In this document: positions 1-6,623 of the stretch, in pieces
Numbering within the stretch: position 1 is the first letter of the stretch
How the letters are laid out: every line of letters begins with the position of its first letter
Source of the DNA: Desulfobacteraceae bacterium
Lineage (GTDB): Bacteria; Desulfobacterota; Desulfobacteria; Desulfobacterales; Desulfobacteraceae
Length of the DNA: 6,623 nt
Assembly: GCA_022712835.1 (NCBI GenBank)
Contig: JAFLJU010000110.1
Coordinates: 1 to 6,623 of the forward strand
Direction of reading: 5' to 3'
Position numbers and translations under genes: made by a program
The notes under the pieces: generated by a model
What the model saw: the letters and a program-made list of their open reading frames with translations, nothing else
What the model was told of the DNA's origin: nothing
Database searches by the model: none

Positions 1-696
1 CTGGATCACGCTGGACAGAAATAATTTTTTATTAAACCGGCTCCCTTTTTCGACAAAAAGATAGGCCAGGATAAATTCCGCCACCTGTTTTTTAAAGACC
101 GCTGGAGTGGCAGTTCGCAGGGTTTCCCAAGTCATCAGGCGTTCCGGTTTGTCCACAAAATAATCGATGAATCCATGGTGGAAGGGCTCAAACAAAAGGA
201 TGAGTTCCTTGAGTCTTTCCCTGGGGAACAACCAAGCGATATGCTTGCGCACAAGTGGGGTTTTCCCCTGTTTCAACAGCATTTGCTTTGTGGCCCGGCC
301 ATGGGTAGTGATAAGCGGGATCCAATAGGGATCTATGTCCTGGTGGCTGCCAGCTTGGATAATCTGGATGAGCTTGCTGGCCAACACATCAAAGGAAGAG
401 AATGGGGTCTGCAGGGAAAGGATTTCCCGGCCCAGGGCCTCCAAAAGGCAGGACTGTAATTTTGATGCCATCTCCCGGTCAAAATTTTTAAGATTGATAT
501 CTCCAAGGTCCACGGTCAATTTTTTGATATGAATCTTTTCTTTTCCCGGAGAAAGCGTTTTAAATACCGCTTCCATGACGGGAGCAAGCCTCTGCTTAAT
601 CAAAACCGGCAAGTGTTCCTGATAGGAGACCGCATCCATGGGTCTTTCAAAATGGATATCCGCCGTCATACGGTGTATGCGATGGCAGGTGTTCAT
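1..696 (-). CDS. Contractile injection system tape-measure protein (Afp14-like), N-terminal part
   Basis: The reading frame starts with ATG at 696 and stays open for 232 codons to base 1, so the C-terminal part lies outside the window. Residues 5-15 (HRIHRMTADIH), followed by a helix-rich stretch and then the IKKLTVDLGDI motif at 57-67, match the N-terminal pattern of the CIS tape-measure family as I know it. This family is found in eCIS loci and is thought to set the length of the inner tube. The rest of the visible part is predominantly helical, with no signal peptide or membrane segment. A TAG stop lies in frame three codons upstream (705-703), so the start cannot be moved further upstream. 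The ATG overlaps the stop of the Afp12-like gene as ATGA (696-693) and no good ribosome binding site precedes it, which suggests translation by coupling. Being a gene is near certain; the family call is by motif recognition. Confidence 0.86.
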   Translation of the reverse strand, partial: MNTCHRIHRMTADIHFERPMDAVSYQEHLPVLIKQRLAPVMEAVFKTLSPGKEKIHIKKLTVDLGDINLKNFDREMASKLQSCLLEALGREILSLQTPFSSFDVLASKLIQIIQAGSHQDIDPYWIPLITTHGRATKQMLLKQGKTPLVRKHIAWLFPRERLKELILLFEPFHHGFIDYFVDKPERLMTWETLRTATPAVFKKQVAEFILAYLFVEKGSRFNKKLFLSSVIQ

Positions 697-3185
697 AGGA
701 AACTATTTCTACTTGCCCGGGAGGCGTGGTCCATGAAAAATTGGATTATTTCCTGGGCAAGCATCTGTGTATCCGGCCCATCGTCCATTTTCTTCTTTTC
801 AAGCCAGTCATGGTAAAGGATTTCAAATACAAGCATCTGCTGGAACCCAAGCCAGTAGAAATCAATGGCGACGTGAGCCGGCCCGTTGAGGCGGATGGTC
901 TCCTCTGCCAGGCGCCTGAATCCTGGATTTGTACACCGAGCCGGCCAGGAAGGCAGGACCACGCTGGCCCTTAAAAAGAAAAAATCATCGGGAATGTCCC
1001 CGCTCCCCTTGGCCCCCTTGGCCCCATCCACCGGCCTGAGCAACAGATGCTCCACAAGATGCATCCCCTCACTCATGATGTTCAACGTTTTGATAAAATA
1101 CCGCAAATGATTGGCCGCCATAACGGCCGACTCTTTTTGCCGAAAGGATGCCAGATAGCACCACCTGGAGGTTGCATGGGGTTTTAAAATAATCTGCCAG
1201 GAATTGTCTGAAAACCGACCGATCCTGTAATTATTAAAATCAAGTCCGTTTACCAGGAATGATTCATTTAAAAAATTGCTTTTCAAAAAAATAATCTTTC
1301 TGAAAAGTCTTCGTATTTCCATATCCTTGAGCTGTTCGGCCTGGTGCCTGAATTCTATTCTTTGAAAAGGTGTTTTGATTCTTTCCCCTATATCGCTGGG
1401 ATCGACATACTGGATTTCAACGGTTCCCTGGTTCATCCCGGCAAGGAGTTCATCGGAAATCAATTCCAGGCCGTGTTTGGTAAAGGCAATGGTCAGAGAT
1501 CTTGAATGATGAAATTGAAACCCGAGCAACACGCTTGCCTTGAATTTCAAGCCAGCAATGTTCTGGGTGTTCCATGAGACTTGTCTGTAATTATAGCCTG
1601 CGGCTCTTTTGCTGCTGATTTCGGGAAGGTGGGTTAAAAATTTTATTTTATTCCGGATAAACCAGCGGAGAAGACCGGTTTCTGAATAATAATAGTTAAA
1701 CGCTCCCAGGGAATTTTGGGTAAATTTTTCTCCATACAGGGCCAGTAGATAATCCAGCACTCGGTTTCTCCGGTCATAAAAGTCGTCGTAATGTCCAATG
1801 ATCCGGGTAAGTTTTTGATCCTGTTTTTCAACTCCTTCTATATAAAGGGCTTCAATCTGTGGTCCGTTGGCATTGTCCAGTACTTGTGAAAAATAGGTTT
1901 TATCAAGATCCGGGTCCAGGGAAAAAAGATCGGGGATATTTTCCAGGGTTTCAAGGAAATTGGCCATGGGCTGTTCAAAAAGAAGTAAATAAGCTTTTAA
2001 CTGCTTTGCCTTTGCTTTTTCAGCCTCGGGATAGGAGGGAGGAACGCCGAACTGATTGATGCCGTAAACATTGGGGAATAGATCCATGATGGAAGTGTAT
2101 TGCCTAAGATCCCTGAATTCGCCCCGGGGCAGTCGCCTAACTTTGACAATTTCCTCCTTTGAATCCCCCAGTTTCCCATGGGTGGATTTGAGGCGTTCAT
2201 ATTGTTGGGTCAACTCGTTCAGGGAAATATCGTAGGGCCGAAGGCTTTTGGAGAGGGTGACAAAAATCTGGTTCTCTTTTTTGGGAAATTCCAAACAAAG
2301 GACAGAACCAGACGCATCCTGGTTAATAATATCACAATGTTTTATACCGGTTTCACTCTCTTGGAGAAAAAGCGACTTCACACTGACCACCCCTTTAATG
2401 GATCGAATCAGGGTCAGCAGATCAGCAACATTGACAAATGACTGTTTCCGGGCGGCCGGGGTGTCTCCCATAAACCCGTTTTCCAACAGCGGGCCTGTAA
2501 AGATTTCATCCAGGGTTTTCCCCTGGCTCACAAGCTCATCAAAGGAGATATAGGTGATGCCCGGTGAAATATGATGTGCGCACAGATAGTAGATTTGTGC
2601 CAATACATGGGCAGGATTCCGGAATGCGGTAACTTCTATGTCTGCATGGAGTCTGCAATATCGATTTTCAACCATCTGGATATCGCTGATATCTTCACAA
2701 AGATTTCTGGACGCACCAAACACCTGTTTAACGGTTTCAATAAGATCCTCTTCCGGGAGGCTGTATCCTATACTGTTTTCCTCGGCTCTTATTTTTAACC
2801 GGTAAAGCCCCGGGGCAGTTGCATCTTTTTCCACCCAGACATTTTCTATTTCAGGCACGGCATCAAAAATTAACCGTTCATAATCCAAAGGCGTCAGGGC
2901 CTGGTTAGGGAAAATTAGTTCCGGGGCAAAAAGGGCCTGGCGGTCATAATCAATTTTCCCGTCTTCCCGGGTCAGGATATCTGCCACATCAAATCCGGTT
3001 CGATAGGCAAGTTCGGTCATGGCATAGCAAACCTGCTCTAGGATGGTAATCCCGGGATCATGGAGGTTATAATCTGTCCAGACCTTTCCGCAAAGATCCC
3101 CAATAAGGGCGATGCCTTCCCTTCTAAGGCTCTCAAACAGGATCTCTTCGGGCCTGTTTCGTTCAATAAATTGCGTCTCATTCAT
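693..3185 (-). CDS. eCIS baseplate protein, Afp12-like (gp6/J-related), 830 aa
   Basis: This is a complete 830-residue protein and a likely wedge component of the baseplate. Residues 36-65 carry WTDYNLHDPGITILE and then CYAMTELAYRTGF, the signature of this eCIS baseplate family. Residues 98-120 hold TPLDYERLIFDAVPEIENVW, a motif shared with the other baseplate gene here. Further family blocks are RRNRVLDYLLALYGEKF at 472-488, the region from FLTHLPEISSKRAAGYNY to the LLGF near 555, and EGMHLVEHLLLRP at 706-718. A conserved C-terminal domain follows, with ASVVLPSWPAR at 740-750 and a FYWLGFQQMLVFE segment near 776. Between the last two blocks is a short GAKGAKG linker (721-727). There is no signal peptide or membrane segment. 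The ATG at 3185 overlaps the stop of the small upstream gene by 8 bases, and AAGGG lies 7 bases before it. The 4-base overlap with the tape-measure gene fits the order baseplate then tape measure seen in Afp-type loci. Confidence 0.87.
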   Translation of the reverse strand: MNETQFIERNRPEEILFESLRREGIALIGDLCGKVWTDYNLHDPGITILEQVCYAMTELAYRTGFDVADILTREDGKIDYDRQALFAPELIFPNQALTPLDYERLIFDAVPEIENVWVEKDATAPGLYRLKIRAEENSIGYSLPEEDLIETVKQVFGASRNLCEDISDIQMVENRYCRLHADIEVTAFRNPAHVLAQIYYLCAHHISPGITYISFDELVSQGKTLDEIFTGPLLENGFMGDTPAARKQSFVNVADLLTLIRSIKGVVSVKSLFLQESETGIKHCDIINQDASGSVLCLEFPKKENQIFVTLSKSLRPYDISLNELTQQYERLKSTHGKLGDSKEEIVKVRRLPRGEFRDLRQYTSIMDLFPNVYGINQFGVPPSYPEAEKAKAKQLKAYLLLFEQPMANFLETLENIPDLFSLDPDLDKTYFSQVLDNANGPQIEALYIEGVEKQDQKLTRIIGHYDDFYDRRNRVLDYLLALYGEKFTQNSLGAFNYYYSETGLLRWFIRNKIKFLTHLPEISSKRAAGYNYRQVSWNTQNIAGLKFKASVLLGFQFHHSRSLTIAFTKHGLELISDELLAGMNQGTVEIQYVDPSDIGERIKTPFQRIEFRHQAEQLKDMEIRRLFRKIIFLKSNFLNESFLVNGLDFNNYRIGRFSDNSWQIILKPHATSRWCYLASFRQKESAVMAANHLRYFIKTLNIMSEGMHLVEHLLLRPVDGAKGAKGSGDIPDDFFFLRASVVLPSWPARCTNPGFRRLAEETIRLNGPAHVAIDFYWLGFQQMLVFEILYHDWLEKKKMDDGPDTQMLAQEIIQFFMDHASRASRNSFL
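1005..1025 (-). repeat. Short tandem repeat coding GAKGAKG linker
   Basis: On the minus strand GGGGCCAAG occurs twice in tandem and is followed by GGG, encoding Gly-Ala-Lys units at residues 721-727 of the Afp12-like protein. It lies between two conserved blocks and so is probably a flexible linker. The 9-base unit could expand or contract without breaking the frame. Confidence 0.6.
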
Positions 3186-3468
3186 TGGCGAGCCCTTTGT
3201 TCAGACTGTTCTCAAGGTGTGCAATAATCCCATGGACTTGCTGGTAGGGCATCTGTCCCAGGGCCTGAATGATCAATTTTATCTCTTCTTTTAACAAAGC
3301 ATATTCATAACAGGCCGTTCCGTTCCTGTTAATCGCTTGGGTTTCATTGGCGGTTTGGTTCAATTTCCCAATGAGTTCAAACACATATTTAAAGGGCAGC
3401 TCAGACAATGCCTGGAAGATATTTTGCCCCTCTTCCACAGATAAAAGGATGGAGATATCAGATCCCAT
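3178..3468 (-). CDS. Small helical eCIS-associated protein of unknown function, internally duplicated (96 aa)
   Basis: This 96-residue protein has no function that I can name. It consists of two copies of one roughly 29-residue unit. Residues 10-38 and 59-87 align at a constant offset of 49 with no gaps and share E-E, I, Q-A-L, P, V, I and L at matching positions (for example QALSELPFKYV against QALGQMPYQQV). Each unit looks like two short amphipathic helices broken at the proline. A polar linker of about 20 residues with one cysteine (C53) joins them. There is no signal peptide and no membrane segment. The gene is real by context: it sits in a tight operon, has a strong ribosome binding site (GGGGAGA, 9 bases before the ATG), overlaps the fibre gene by 11 bases, and shares ATGAATGA with the next gene. 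It may be an adaptor or chaperone for the fibre or for the neighbouring baseplate protein; that is inference from position only. Confidence 0.85.
   Translation of the reverse strand: MGSDISILLSVEEGQNIFQALSELPFKYVFELIGKLNQTANETQAINRNGTACYEYALLKEEIKLIIQALGQMPYQQVHGIIAHLENSLNKGLANE
3193..3197 (-). promoter_or_regulatory. Ribosome binding site of the Afp12-like gene
   Basis: On the minus strand AAGGG lies 7 bases before the ATG at 3185, inside the end of the preceding small gene. It supports this start even though it overlaps the upstream stop. Confidence 0.5.
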
Positions 3469-4225
3469 CGACTAAGGTCTCCCCTTGCGTCTTACACGCT
3501 TTCATGAAGTAATCAGACCATAGTTCAGTGATCTGATATTTGATGGAAACCCCCTCTCCGTAACAGCATTTTGTTTTTATCTTCAAAGAATAATTGTGCT
3601 GGCTTCCTTCCCACCAGAGCGTTATCCCGTTGCATCTGGATCCGTAATGGGCCTGGTGGGTAGTGATATTTCCCTTTGACTGGAAGGTGTTCACCGCAAA
3701 AGCATGGAGCAATGCATATTGCCCTGTGCCTTCCCTTCCCCCGGCACCGGCCATGATCTCAAATGCCCGGCAGCCATCAAGCCCCTCTATGATCGTGTGG
3801 GGTTTTCCATCGGCCAGCACCCTCCCGTCCCGTTGTTTTCCCTGGTACTTTCGGAGTCTGCCCCGGGAGGCGATAGTCCCGTTCACATCCAGATGGGCGT
3901 CGGGGCTTTCGGTATTGATACCCACTTTCCCTGCGGGATCTAAACACAGAACCGTTCCCTGTTTTCCCTTGAACACAAGCCTGTTGCCGGGATCTTTGAA
4001 TTCAATGGACCAGATAGGGCTTTTTTTCTCAATATCCCGGTAAAATCCGGCAAGGGTATCGGAACTGCCCAAAGAAGAAATTTTGAGCCCCTCTTCCTTT
4101 GTTTTTTCAAACTCGTCATCAATGGTGTTAAGCATAGAGTCAATCAGATAGGCAAATTCCTGCTCGGAAGGAAGGCTTCCTTTTTTAAAATATTTTTTTA
4201 AGGTTTCTCTGTTTTTTTTATCCAT
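3458..4225 (-). CDS. Fibre/adhesin-like eCIS protein, 255 aa
   Basis: This is a complete 255-residue protein in three parts. Residues 1-45 form a charged helical N-terminus (KKYFKKGSLPSEQEFAYLID), a plausible docking segment. Residues 70-125 are beta-rich and contain GKVGINTESPDAHLDVNGT at 99-117; this type of motif is typical of phage tail fibres and other trimeric fibre proteins just before a distal head domain. Residues 130-240 form a compact domain with DGKPHTIIEGLDGCRAFEI, YALLHAFAV, a Trp/Gly-rich ITLWWEG at 201-207 and YSLKIKT, ending at ITELW. I recall the same domain order in small proteins encoded in other eCIS loci, often called adhesins, but no ligand is known to me. By position it corresponds to an Afp13-type fibre, although it is much shorter than the long fibres of Afp. 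The ATG at 4225 follows the baseplate stop by 7 bases with only a weak GGA upstream. Fibre assignment is likely; receptor binding is inference. Confidence 0.78.
   Translation of the reverse strand: MDKKNRETLKKYFKKGSLPSEQEFAYLIDSMLNTIDDEFEKTKEEGLKISSLGSSDTLAGFYRDIEKKSPIWSIEFKDPGNRLVFKGKQGTVLCLDPAGKVGINTESPDAHLDVNGTIASRGRLRKYQGKQRDGRVLADGKPHTIIEGLDGCRAFEIMAGAGGREGTGQYALLHAFAVNTFQSKGNITTHQAHYGSRCNGITLWWEGSQHNYSLKIKTKCCYGEGVSIKYQITELWSDYFMKACKTQGETLVDGI
3478..3484 (-). promoter_or_regulatory. Strong ribosome binding site of the 96-aa gene
   Basis: GGGGAGA on the minus strand lies 9 bases before the ATG at 3468, within the coding sequence of the upstream fibre-like gene. It is the clearest Shine-Dalgarno sequence in the window and suggests that the small protein is translated efficiently in its own right. 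Confidence 0.65.
4212..4219 (-). repeat. A8 homopolymer at codons 3-5 of the fibre-like gene
   Basis: Eight adenines in a row on the minus strand begin three bases after the start codon, and a run of seven follows at 4199-4193. A gain or loss of one base here would bring an early stop, as both other frames close within about ten codons. The A-richness also keeps the start region unstructured, which helps initiation where the ribosome binding site is weak. Confidence 0.6.
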
Positions 4226-4232
4226 GGGCTAT

Positions 4233-6623
4233 TTATCCGGTAATGATAAAGGTGTTCCCTACTTCCAGCTCTTCAATTCCTGTAATCTCGGGCATGATCG
4301 GTCTGACAGCACTGGTTGTTTCTATAAAATGATGATTGGCATTCACCGCAATGCTCCAGGGATATTTGGGATGGATCTGCTTTTCATCTTCCGAAGGGCG
4401 TGTGGCACCCTGGGTCACCGTATCAAACAATTCAAACCGATCCTGGCCGTTCCCCGCAATCCTGAGCATTGAAAATTTGGTAACAAACGATACATAGGGC
4501 TGCTCCTGGATATGGGACACAAGATCTGATCGGCGGATGCACCAGCCAAAACGCGCCTGGTAACCCGCATCGCTCCAGGGAGAGATAAAGGCTGAAATCG
4601 CCTGGTCCAGATTCCGCTTATTTCCCCAAAGGTTTTCCTGACTCGTAAAGCGTACCCTGCACCGGATTTGAATTTTCTCATAAACCGGATTTCGAACTTC
4701 AATGGAAACAAAGGGTGATGCAAGCCCCTGCACATAGGATTTTACCCGGCTGAGCAATTCGGCATTTGCCATGGGTTCCGGATCTTTGGTAAAAGAACCG
4801 CCTGTTTTGTTTAACCAGGGAACAAGGGTGATCAGAAGGTGACCCGGCTGATTCCGGGTATGGATTGTTTTGCATTTCCTGCAATCCCAATGTTTCATGT
4901 TGACGCACATCTGCCGCTGCTCCCAGCATTGCCAGGCCAGGGAATTGATACCGGGAAAACACTTTGCCTTGAACACTTCTGGAAAGCGTTCCAGTATCAA
5001 CCTCTCATAATCCCAGGGGGTAACGGCCCGGTTCTTATGCTTGAGCCTTTCACTTATCCGTATTTTACGGGCGCGCTCCTTTTCGGTTACCCTTCCGTCA
5101 AAGGAGGGTAAAGGCTGACAGATTTTATTGATTCCCGGTAGGCCGGACAAGGCCCCTGCGATACTGCCCGGACTTAAATTGCCTGTCTGGCTTTCCGGAT
5201 CATCAAGGGTGACCGTCACGGCATGGGCCTCTACGGAAAAAAGGGAGCAGGCCCCTGTGAGATTTTTGTCAGCGCAGGCCCTGATCCAATATAGCTTTTC
5301 ATCCAACACCGTGTTGCCACAATTTATGTCCTCCGGAATATCAAGGGTGATGATACCCGAAGATAAAAACCCCCGGGTGGTATCAGATACCACCTGTTTT
5401 TTAGTAATGCCCTTCCACCTATTGTCTTTCAGATAGAACCAGCGGACAAAGGGCATCTGTTTTGTGGATGCTGCGAGTGAATCCTCCAGCAACCGAAAAA
5501 ACAAGGTCAGTTGTGACCCGGGTTCCAGGGAAGACAGCCCGATGAAAAGATTTCCGTGTCCCTGTTTATGATAATCGGGTATGACAAAACATTTTTTTTG
5601 TTTTGACAAAGGATAAAGGGAGCTTATGCCAAAAGGGTGAAGGCTGAACAAGGCCCCGCATTGGCTTTCAATGGATGAGGTGGAAGATCCGGGACTGATA
5701 AGGGCGCTTGCCTTATAATTGGCCGTAATCCGATTCACCATGGGGGTGTAGGGCTCATTTGGCAGGGTTTTGGGCTTGATAAACCGGGAGGGCTTTGCAT
5801 TATGGATAAGTGTATTTGTCAGCAAAAAGGGGTATTCCCGGTGACCAAAGGCCTGTTCAGGAGCTATAATGGTAAATTTAAAAAAACCCGATCGTGTCTT
5901 TATATCAAAACCAAATTGTTCTTCCGAAAGTTTCCCCGGGTCCAACCGCGAAAAATCGATCCCTTTTGTTGTGAATTTTGATCTGCTGGCAATTTTCCCA
6001 TTCCCCTTTGTGGAAGTGTTGAAAAGCCCAACCTTTGGTTGATGATCAAGCGAAAAAGGTTCCCACTGACCTTCCTTTAAAACGGATACACCTGCAAAAA
6101 AACTTAGGTTATCAATTCCCATCTCATAAGCTTGGTAATGGGCCTTAAATCCCCCTTTGGGCCGGGGTAGCCCCCCCCATTCCAGGTCAAGGTTAAACGC
6201 ACTTATTTTTTTAATGGATGTTTCATAACTTCCGGCAAGGAAATAGGAACCGACAGCAGGCAGGGGTCCAAAGGGCTGGAACGGGGTATTGGGGTCCAGG
6301 CGACCCAAATTGTTATACAGCAGCAGGGTTTTTAGTCCCTCCACATGGACACCAATTTCGATCTTTTGAATGTGATAATCTTCCAGGATCGAACAGGGGT
6401 AGGTATAGGCGCCACGATTCAGTGAAAAGCGGATGACGGGAAAAGGTGTATCATATCCCTTGCCATGGATCTTCTCCACCCAGGGTTCAAGGCCTGGATT
6501 TTCCGGGTCCAGTTCAAAACTGATGGAAATCTCCCCGGGGCCACAGCTTTTGTCCACCCGGCTGATGGCCGTAAGATAGTGGGGAATATCAAACCAGCCC
6601 TCGGAGGTTGTCAGACTGATCCG
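4233..6623 (-). CDS. eCIS baseplate J/gp6-like protein (Afp11-like), 5'-truncated
   Basis: The visible part is 796 codons. The frame is open to the right window edge, and the GTG at 6557 is most likely an internal valine, because the 22 codons before it continue the same fold (starting RISLTTSEGWFDI). Numbering from the window edge, family blocks are a FGPLPAVGSYFLAGS segment near 118, VRWFYLKDNRWKGI near 393 followed by a SDTTRGFLSSGIITLDIP segment, YWIRA near 445, and TPWDYERLILERFPEVF at 535-551. The C-terminal module then has VRNPVYEKIQIRCRVRF near 643, an ISPWSDAGYQARFGW segment and a PYVSFVTKF strand. These are hallmarks of the large Afp11-type wedge protein of eCIS baseplates. An unusual cysteine-rich stretch at 566-588 (C-x6-C-x7-C-x2-C-x3-H) lies just after the DYERL motif. 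The frame is intact to TAA at 4233. The protein is expected in the cytoplasm during particle assembly. The full length is unknown because the start is outside the window. Confidence 0.9.
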   Translation of the reverse strand, partial: RISLTTSEGWFDIPHYLTAISRVDKSCGPGEISISFELDPENPGLEPWVEKIHGKGYDTPFPVIRFSLNRGAYTYPCSILEDYHIQKIEIGVHVEGLKTLLLYNNLGRLDPNTPFQPFGPLPAVGSYFLAGSYETSIKKISAFNLDLEWGGLPRPKGGFKAHYQAYEMGIDNLSFFAGVSVLKEGQWEPFSLDHQPKVGLFNTSTKGNGKIASRSKFTTKGIDFSRLDPGKLSEEQFGFDIKTRSGFFKFTIIAPEQAFGHREYPFLLTNTLIHNAKPSRFIKPKTLPNEPYTPMVNRITANYKASALISPGSSTSSIESQCGALFSLHPFGISSLYPLSKQKKCFVIPDYHKQGHGNLFIGLSSLEPGSQLTLFFRLLEDSLAASTKQMPFVRWFYLKDNRWKGITKKQVVSDTTRGFLSSGIITLDIPEDINCGNTVLDEKLYWIRACADKNLTGACSLFSVEAHAVTVTLDDPESQTGNLSPGSIAGALSGLPGINKICQPLPSFDGRVTEKERARKIRISERLKHKNRAVTPWDYERLILERFPEVFKAKCFPGINSLAWQCWEQRQMCVNMKHWDCRKCKTIHTRNQPGHLLITLVPWLNKTGGSFTKDPEPMANAELLSRVKSYVQGLASPFVSIEVRNPVYEKIQIRCRVRFTSQENLWGNKRNLDQAISAFISPWSDAGYQARFGWCIRRSDLVSHIQEQPYVSFVTKFSMLRIAGNGQDRFELFDTVTQGATRPSEDEKQIHPKYPWSIAVNANHHFIETTSAVRPIMPEITGIEELEVGNTFIITG

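Noticed and set aside
175..816. Plus-strand open frames at 175-459, 335-532 and 529-816
   Set aside because: They lie antisense to the tape-measure and Afp12-like genes, show no family motifs, and have low-complexity or Trp/Phe-rich composition typical of shadow frames.
3663..4043. Plus-strand open frame of 126 codons opposite the fibre-like gene
   Set aside because: It is Pro/Ser-rich and antisense to a well-supported gene with recognisable motifs; no ribosome binding site or operon context supports it.
4193..4219. Programmed -1 frameshift making an alternative fibre product
   Set aside because: The -1 frame ends at TAA after about eight codons and the +1 frame ends sooner, so no extended product would result; only an on/off effect is plausible.
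4415..4962. Minus-strand open frames at 4415-4735 and 4699-4962
   Set aside because: They are in other frames within the baseplate gene, whose own frame carries conserved motifs throughout. They do not indicate a frameshift, because the main frame is uninterrupted.
6555..6557. GTG at 6557 as the start of the right-hand baseplate gene
   Set aside because: The frame is open for another 22 codons to the window edge and that stretch (GWFDI...) fits the family, so the true start is most likely beyond 6623.
1..6623. Ordinary prophage tail module or T6SS baseplate
   Set aside because: The WTDYNLHDPGITILE-type Afp12 protein and the CIS tape-measure N-terminus belong to eCIS. No phage head, lysis or long coiled-coil phage tape-measure gene, and no Tss gene, is visible.

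Overview
The window is a densely packed set of structural genes from a contractile injection system of the extracellular type (eCIS; the Afp / PVC / MAC family of phage-tail-like particles). All the coding sense is on the minus strand, so the genes read from right to left. Both edges cut through a gene. There are five genes and no intergenic stretch longer than a few bases; I see no RNA gene, mobile element, CRISPR array, promoter or terminator.

In transcription order: (1) a large baseplate J/gp6-like protein (Afp11-type), its 5' end lost beyond base 6623; (2) a 255-residue fibre- or adhesin-like protein with a 'VGINTESP..HLDVNGT' motif; (3) a 96-residue all-helical small protein built from two copies of one repeat; (4) an 830-residue second baseplate protein (Afp12-type); (5) the N-terminal 232 residues of a CIS tape-measure protein (Afp14-type), running off the left edge. 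Gene 5 begins at base 696 and stays open to base 1. It fills what would otherwise look like about 690 empty bases.

The junctions are very tight: a 7-base gap, then overlaps of 11, 8 and 4 bases. This points to one polycistronic message with translational coupling. The two baseplate proteins would form the wedges linking hub to sheath, the 255-residue protein is a candidate receptor-binding or baseplate-decorating fibre, and the tape-measure protein would set tube length. Spike, VgrG-like hub, gp25-like protein, sheath, tube, ATPase and tail terminator are expected outside the window. No toxin or cargo gene is visible.

The organism is likely Gram-negative with roughly balanced base composition. 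The Afp12-type protein and the fibre resemble, from memory, eCIS proteins of Desulfobacterota and Bacteroidota. A Desulfobacterota (sulfate-reducer-like) host is my best guess, but the sequence alone does not prove it. The system type is known. The less ordinary points are the internally duplicated small protein, a cysteine-rich insertion in the Afp11-type protein, the placement of fibre plus small protein between the two baseplate genes, and homopolymer tracts in two of the genes.
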